Below, piece after piece: positions 18,857-23,955 of a stretch of 23,955 bases of DNA (position 1 is its first letter; every line of letters starts with the position of its first letter). A model generated the notes under the pieces. The model was given only the letters and a program-made list of their open reading frames with translations. It was not told the origin of the DNA and made no database searches. The stretch covers positions 1-23,955 of the forward strand of contig MCFL01000341.1 of assembly GCA_002102555.1 (NCBI GenBank), written 5' to 3'. Position numbers and translations under genes: made by a program. The stretch comes from Catenaria anguillulae PL171 (Eukaryota; Blastocladiomycota; Blastocladiomycetes; Blastocladiales; Catenariaceae).

Positions 18857-20119
18857 ATGCGCATCTCCCTTCTGTTTGTCCTTGCGACCCTCGCCGCTCT
18901 CGCTTCCGCTTCACCCGTCCCACGTGGCGGCGGCGGCGGCGGCGGTGGCAGCCGTCCTCCCAGCCGTCCCCCGGCCCCTCGCCCTCCTTCTCCTCCCCCT
19001 GCGCCGCGTCCGCCTCCGACTCGCCCAACCCATCGCCCGCCGCCGCGCCCCACGACCAGGCCTACCCGCCCTACCATTACAGTTCCTGACAACCCGCCCA
19101 CTCGGCCCACGATCCCCATTGTTGTTCCCACCCCGACCGTGATTGTTCCCACGAATGATCCCACAACCGCGCCTACCACGACGGATCAAGTCGCAACATC
19201 CTCAACGGCTTCTGATGTTCTCTCGACTGAGACGACGTCGGCGACCACAGCCACCTCTACGGAGCCCATTCCTGCTCCAACCGTCACCCCTACCCCCGAT
19301 CCTGAGTCGTCAACGACTTCGGCTGATCCCTCAACGGCTCCTGTGACGACTACTCAAGTGGGACCGATTATTTCTTCAACTCTCATTGATCCTAGCACCC
19401 TGCCCGTGACCTTTACAGTGGAACCGATCCCGTCGACGACGTTGACTACCACCGAGCCGGCCACGGAAACGACTTCGGCGATTCCGATTCCCACCAAGAC
19501 CGAGACGGAAACGACTTCGGTCATTGCCTTTCCCACCAAGACCGAGACCACGACCCCCACGCAAACTGCCTCGTCCGATGCGCTCACGGTCACTACGACC
19601 ACTGAGCCGTTGACCACGGAGACCACATCTGAGCCGAGCACGGAAACCACGGCTGCAACATTGACGACGACGGATGGCGCAACCACGACCACCTCGTTGA
19701 TTTCGACTACGGAGCCTGTGGTAAGTACTGAAACGACCGCAACCTCTGTGTCGGCTTCGACTACCACCGAAGCAACCACCGCAACCGAGTCGGCATCGAC
19801 CACCTCCTCGGAAACGTCGGCCGCGTCCACTCAAACCACCACAGCGACTTCCACATCAACATCTGGTGCTGACCCGGCTGAACCCTCCTACGTCTATGGC
19901 GCCCGCCCCAAAACCAAGTCGACCACCCCCTCTGGCACCACCACTCAAAGCGCCGACACGAACCCGACCGAGACTGCCGAGCCTCACGATCCCAAGCAAC
20001 TGACCAAGGGTAGCGAGTCCAAAGACGGCAAAAAGATCAAGGACGATGAGACCAAGGTCGGCGAGGAGTACAACAACGACGGTGGCATGGTCGTTGGTGA
20101 CAAGTGTGCTCGTCCATGA
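18857..20119 (+). CDS. Secreted mucin-like Pro/Thr/Ser-rich protein
   Basis: The 420-residue product has a clear signal peptide (MRISLLFVLATLAALASA, cleavage near 18-20). After it come PVPRG and eight glycines, a Pro/Arg-rich segment (about 31-75, with PPSRPPAPRPP), and some 250 residues dominated by Thr, Ser, Ala, Glu and Pro, expected to be heavily O-glycosylated. The C-terminal part (SYVYGARPKTKS onward) is more hydrophilic and charged, ending VVGDKCARP. I see no enzyme domain and no hydrophobic GPI-anchor tail, so a secreted or wall-associated surface protein is the best guess. A 42-base direct repeat (19463-19504 and 19505-19546) encodes two 14-residue units of the form TETTS-I--PTKTE. 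The opposite-strand Gly/Val-rich ORFs are shadows of this composition. Confidence 0.8.
   Translation: MRISLLFVLATLAALASASPVPRGGGGGGGGSRPPSRPPAPRPPSPPPAPRPPPTRPTHRPPPRPTTRPTRPTITVPDNPPTRPTIPIVVPTPTVIVPTNDPTTAPTTTDQVATSSTASDVLSTETTSATTATSTEPIPAPTVTPTPDPESSTTSADPSTAPVTTTQVGPIISSTLIDPSTLPVTFTVEPIPSTTLTTTEPATETTSAIPIPTKTETETTSVIAFPTKTETTTPTQTASSDALTVTTTTEPLTTETTSEPSTETTAATLTTTDGATTTTSLISTTEPVVSTETTATSVSASTTTEATTATESASTTSSETSAASTQTTTATSTSTSGADPAEPSYVYGARPKTKSTTPSGTTTQSADTNPTETAEPHDPKQLTKGSESKDGKKIKDDETKVGEEYNNDGGMVVGDKCARP
19463..19546 (+). repeat. Two imperfect 42-base tandem repeats in the mucin-like gene
   Basis: Each unit begins acggaaacgacttcgg and ends ccaccaagaccgag. The units keep the frame and encode 14 residues each, which suggests growth of the Thr-rich region by unit duplication. 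Confidence 0.75.
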
Positions 20120-20580
20120 TGCGTCCCGTTGGCGTCCAATTGGAAATCACATGAAGATGATGATTGTGTCTTGATGTATTGTTTCTGCCAGTCATAACCT
20201 GCTGTTGCATTTTCAATATGAACATCCTTCATGTCACTCATTTGCTGGAGAGTCGTCAATCGGCACACATGTACATGTTATTCCTTCCCAGTGTTCGCAG
20301 TGCGGACAAACTCCGTTTACGCAATACAATACGCGCATGTCTGGGACATTAGGGCATTGTGGGAAAACCCAAGAACAATCTCGACATGTATGTGGTATGA
20401 AACGTTGATGATACATACATGCTCGTGCAGTTTAAGACTCCGCGCAATCGACTAGGAAAATCACTGCCCTCATCATTTTGCAACGCCAGCTTGACTTAAA
20501 CAACAGCTTGACGCCCCTACCGTGTCACAGCTCCCAATCCTGGTGAGCCCACCACTGCCACTACCTGCGAACTCGGGAAA
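20120..20580. other. Intergenic region between the mucin-like and doublecortin genes
   Basis: The 461 bases hold no convincing gene. The frame of the doublecortin gene is open back to a stop at about 20511 but contains no earlier ATG. Confidence 0.4.
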
Positions 20581-22565
20581 ATGATGGCCAGTCCCACACA
20601 AGGCCCCGGCGGCGGGCCAAACCAAACCCGCACAAGCACCACCAAACCCGTCGAGTCTGGTCCCGCCATGGGTCCTCGTCCAACCTGACGCCATCTGCCA
20701 AAAAGCGCACTCCAAAACGCGATCCATTACTCGCATCTGCCGATGCAGGCGACAGCAGCCCACGTACGGGCACTTCGAGTGCAGGTGGACTCTGCGGCCC
20801 TGGCTGCCGCCAGCAATACCACCCGCGCCGCATTTGGATCTATCGCAACAACGACCAGCATTTCCCTGGTAAACGCATTCTCGTCAACCAGCGCAGATTT
20901 CAAGAACTTTGAACAATTTCTGGCCTCGTGACTAGTGACATTGGCCTGCGATCCGGTGCAGTCCGCAAAGTATTCACGCTCAAGGGCACCAAAGTCGAGT
21001 CAATTGGTGATTTGACCGACAATGGCGTGTACGTTGCCGTGGGCAACGAGCCGTTTCGGCTTGCAGAGTATGCCCCCACCGCCGCCGTTGCAGCCGCTCG
21101 TGAGTGCGCGTGCCAGGGGAATAGATGATCCGGCGGGGGCAAGAGAGGATTGTGGAGCAGAGAAGGTTGCGGTCGCGGTCCAGGGGCGGTCGTCGGGCCA
21201 GGAGCAAGACCCAGATGGGCTTGTTAGAGGAACGAGTAACCGGCCGGGGGCCGCAGGGCAGGAGAAGCCCATTTTTTCGCCCGAAGTACGTGACTCACTT
21301 GTCTTTCTCATTTCGTCCTAGTTCATGCGAGAAATATGCAAGCGATTGATCCTTTTGTGTTGTGGGAATGCGTGTAGAGTAAAGGGTACAGGGTTGCAGT
21401 GTTTAGGAATGGTGACATATTAACCCCGCCGACCCGCATGGTCTTGAGTAATCGCAACTGCCACACATTTGACCAGGTTCGTCCTTGATATTCCGTCTCT
21501 TCCCAGCATCCCCCTGAAATGTTCGCATCCACGTCTTTCGACTCTCGTCCCTCCTGAACTAACCCCTGCTTTTCGAACCCAACCATTATCCCACCGATGC
21601 GGAGTGTAGCTCATGAACGAAATGACAGCCACCCTGAAACTCAAAGAAGGCAGAGTCCGGCGCCTTTTCGATGCCGACTCGCTGCGCGCCATCAAAACCC
21701 TGCACGACCTGCATGATGGACAAAAACCTGATCGCCAGTGGCACAAACCACCCGTCGCCCGTGGCGCTCAACTACCCAAAAGTCGACTTTACGCAATCGA
21801 CCGATTTCCGCCGCATTACGCTGCTGGAAAACGACCGCGGCAAAGTACTGACCATCTTCCCGAACGGTGACGCCATGCACACGGGCTTCAAGGTGACCGT
21901 GACAAACTACCGGTTCAAGGACTTGGATAAGCTGGTCGCCTACTTGAACAACGAGGTGCCGCTGTACACGGGAAAGGCAACGCACTTGTGTCAGCTGGAT
22001 GGAAAGCGCGTGCATGACATGAGCGAGTTGGTCAGCAATGGCAGCTATGTGCTTGTGTCGGGCACGGATCCGTTTAGGCATGTCATGTACAATGCCGATG
22101 GGTATCGCAAGGTGCCACAGGTTGGGGCCACCAATCAGAGTATGTCGAGGGCCAATGAGGTCTTGGAGAGGAGCAAGCGGTTGTTGGAGGCAAAGAGCGG
22201 GAGCGGTGGGAGTGGGGCCGGCGAAGCGCAGCCGCAGTCGGCAACAGCCGCGGTTGGACCACAGCGTAAGCCGCCAAAAGAAACAGCAGACACAGCAGGG
22301 TCCATGTTGGGTGGGACGAATGCGACAGTGACTGTGGGAAACGTACGGTCACGGCCAACGTCAAGCCGAACGGCAGCTTACGCGCCGATGTGCGCTTTGG
22401 ATTCCGTGCCGAGGACGGCGATGCAAAGGCACGAGCCGTCTCACCGTTGCCACAAGAGTTGGCTCCACTGGGCAGACAAAAGACTTGTCGCTCAAGCGCC
22501 GACCGACCGAAGATGTGCCGTCGGATCCAAGTCGGTGTCCAGAATCGGCCGGCGGAGGCGTATGA
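20581..22565 (+). CDS. Protein with three doublecortin (DCX) domains, frame-disrupted as given
   Basis: DCX domains bind tubulin and stabilise microtubules; in zoosporic fungi such proteins are linked to flagella or cytoskeleton. Three exons are inferred: 20581-21285, 21378-21476 and 21610-22565, with introns 21286-21377 (gtacgt...tag) and 21477-21609 (gttcgt...tag). DCX1 (about 20829-21067) has RIWIYRNNDQHFPGKRI, TSDIGLRSGAVRKVFTL and VYVAVGNEPFRLAEY. DCX2 (about 21387-21750) has YRVAVFRNGDILTPPTRM, CHTFDQ-LMNEMTATL, KEGRVRRLFDADS and NLIASGTN. DCX3 (about 21820-22090) has KVLTIFPNGDAMHTGFKV, FKDLDKLVAYLNNE and GSYVLVSGTDPFRHVMY. A short possible coiled coil follows (ANEVLERSKRLLEAK). The frame changes about seven times by single bases, mostly in homopolymers (near 20670, 20898, 20925, 21073, 21722, 22335, 22425). 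I saw no nonsense substitutions. The tail KRRPTEDVPSDP and stop at 22563 are the best-supported end. Confidence 0.8.
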
Positions 22566-22792
22566 CGATTGTGTCAGGAAGGATTGTGCCGCTGTGTGTG
22601 GATTATGTGATGTGTTGCTTGTTACGATTCCTGTGGTTGCTGCTGTCGTTTGCATCTTTTGTTTTCCCGTAATTTATCTCGATGTCTGTCACCCGAGCAT
22701 TCTGGATTGTAGATAAAGGCACCCAAAAATGAATAAATGTGTTCATGATTATGTATCATCATCTCACGCAAGATGCCCCATCAGGCAAACGT
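22566..22792 (+). other. Convergent 3' region with poly(A) signal
   Basis: A canonical AATAAA at 22732-22737 (plus) would serve the doublecortin gene. No gene is seen between the two convergent stops. Confidence 0.45.
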
Positions 22793-23706
22793 CTAATTGG
22801 TCTCGGACACGTGCACTGGCACGGTCGGAACCAATTGCTCGATCAAATTGGCCCGCAGCTTGGGCGAAATGGGCTTGTCGGTCCTCAAGTAGGCCTCAAA
22901 CAAGGCCTTGCCCAACCACGGACTCTCAACCACGCCTTGATCGACGCCCTGATGCATGATTCGAAGGCCACGAGCAGGCAAATACACAAACACAAACTTG
23001 TGTCCCTTTTCCACCGCCGCTGTTGGGAACACGGCCTTGAACTTGTTGACGTCGTCGAGCATCTTTTCACGATCAGCCTCAGGGCCAGCCTTGGCAATGG
23101 CCGTCATGAACGTGCGCACAAATCCGTCACGCAGATGTGCAGCGGACGAGTTGCGCGCCGGGACAAGGTAGATGGCAAGAGGGGTCGTTGTTTGTGCGAG
23201 TGATGCTTCCAGGTTGCAGTCGCTGGATGAGGTGCAATTGGATGCAAATTTGGCAAAGTGTCCCTTGGGAACATAGATGCCAACAGAATACACGTTGATG
23301 GAGAGAAAAGTGACTTGACGTGCGCCGTAGCCGACGAGCTGGAAATCGAAAGACGCTGCGTTGCCGGAAGCCGGAACCGACAGAACGCGGGGCAGAGAGG
23401 CACCAGTAGCTGGATCAACAACCGTGTCGCCAGATGGTGACGCATCGGCGAGAATGACGGACGATGCGATGAGTCCAGCGGCAAAGGCAGCGGCGGCAGC
23501 CGTGACGGCAGCACAAGATCTGGACGTGGAGCGCGATTTCGATTGTGACTGCCACCATCTTGGCCCTCCAAGGGACGCCACGAGAATTGAGATGTGCTGC
23601 TGAGCCTGCGGGCGATTGCCATCCGAGTCGACTTGGACGCGGCGGCCGGATGACTCGCGAAGCGCTTGGCGAGGCGGCCAGGGAGCGAGGTGAGGGCACG
23701 GGACAT
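22793..23706 (-). CDS. AIM18: AIM18-like mitochondrial protein with chalcone-isomerase fold
   Basis: Fungal AIM18/AIM46 proteins have a chalcone isomerase-like fold and are mitochondrial, without the plant enzyme's role; fatty-acid or heme binding has been suggested for relatives. The start at 23706 (MSRALTSLPGRLAKRF) gives an Arg/Ser/Ala-rich presequence. A hydrophobic Ala-rich segment follows (AAVTAAAAAFAAGLIASSVI), probably an inner-membrane anchor, and then the fold: FQLVGYGARQVTFLSINVYS, VGIYVPKGHF, LRDGFVRTFMTAI, KFKAVFP, KFVFVYLPARGLRI, ESPWLGKALFEAYLRTDKP. The presequence and mature part are in different frames as given; one extra G in the GGG at 23564-23566 would join them. An alternative in-frame ATG upstream (23767) gives an unconvincing N-terminus. 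The protein ends VHVSETN at TAG 22793-22795. Confidence 0.82.
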
Positions 23707-23955
23707 GGTTGAGCAATTGCGCAGTCTGGTTTTGGTGAATGTACGGGTAACGGGTAACGGGGGGCACGCGTGCGTCGGTACGTACATATGCAATACGTTA
23801 CGATGCAGAGTGGATGCATCTCACGTGATTGACGACTCGGTGGGCCACAACAAATCGGCGCGCCTTTCTTTGACAACGAGTCAACGACCGACGGCCGCGA
23901 GACGGGTCGCATTGGCATTGGCATCGTACCGTACCGCATGGAATAAATACATCGC
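23707..23955 (-). promoter_or_regulatory. Upstream region of the AIM18-like gene
   Basis: This is non-coding sequence upstream of the minus-strand gene, running to the window edge. No canonical promoter motif can be assigned with confidence. Confidence 0.3.

Noticed and set aside
19354-19834. Val-rich and Gly/Arg-rich minus-strand ORFs
   Set aside because: They are the reverse complement of Thr/Ser codon repeats in the mucin-like gene and have no independent support.
20581-21285. First doublecortin domain as a separate pseudogene next to an intact gene
   Set aside because: The exon ending IFSPE joins in phase 0 through a gtacgt...tag intron to the next DCX domain, and frame changes also occur in the later part, so one gene with shared disruption is simpler.
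1-23955. Transposons, retroelements, CRISPR arrays and large inverted repeats
   Set aside because: No transposase, reverse transcriptase, terminal repeats or regularly spaced repeats were seen by reading both strands.

Overview
The window is nuclear DNA from a eukaryote, most likely an early-diverging flagellated (zoosporic) fungus. Blastocladiomycota or a chytrid would fit, but the sequence alone does not settle the phylum. Four things point this way: a stand-alone fungal-type orotate phosphoribosyltransferase (URA5); a fungal AIM18-like protein; a doublecortin-domain gene, a family associated with microtubule and flagellar structures; and GC-rich genes with short GT-AG introns (about 70-133 bases), tRNA genes with T-run terminators, and scattered TATA and AATAAA motifs. 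I see no transposon, virus-like element, CRISPR array or rRNA gene.

Layout from left to right. A mitochondrial DNAJC30-like J protein (minus strand, cut by the left edge) is divergent from URA5. Next come a poorly resolved secreted-protein locus (2.3-2.9 kb), a tRNA-Gly(CCC), and a complete intronless CobT (3.4-4.6 kb). CobT is convergent with the 3-methylcrotonyl-CoA carboxylase alpha subunit (MCCC1, minus, five exons). MCCC1 is head-to-head with HMG-CoA lyase (plus). An unrecognised multi-exon gene follows on the minus strand (9.1-11.1 kb), then a full-length ABCC/MRP transporter of six exons (12.0-17.4 kb), tRNA-Ser(TGA), a weakly supported minus-strand exon (18.2-18.5 kb), a mucin-like secreted Pro/Thr/Ser protein, a gene with three doublecortin domains (20.6-22.6 kb), and an AIM18-like chalcone-isomerase-fold mitochondrial protein (minus).

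How the genes relate. MCCC1 and HMGCL carry out two steps of mitochondrial leucine breakdown and share an upstream region of about 350 bases, so joint control is likely. The lyase has both a mitochondrial-type N-terminus and a C-terminal SKL peroxisomal signal. CobT acts in lower-ligand activation for cobalamin (B12) and is rare in eukaryotes. Its place between ordinary intron-bearing eukaryotic genes argues against contamination and suggests that this organism salvages or remodels cobamides.

Two cautions. First, the doublecortin gene, AIM18 and the J-protein gene need single-base length changes, mostly in short homopolymers, to stay in frame, while the genes between 3 and 18 kb do not. These breaks lie near both ends of the window, which suggests uneven sequence quality, although real gene decay remains possible. 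Second, two very small exons (6 and 24 bases) are inferred here and would be missed by routine gene finding.
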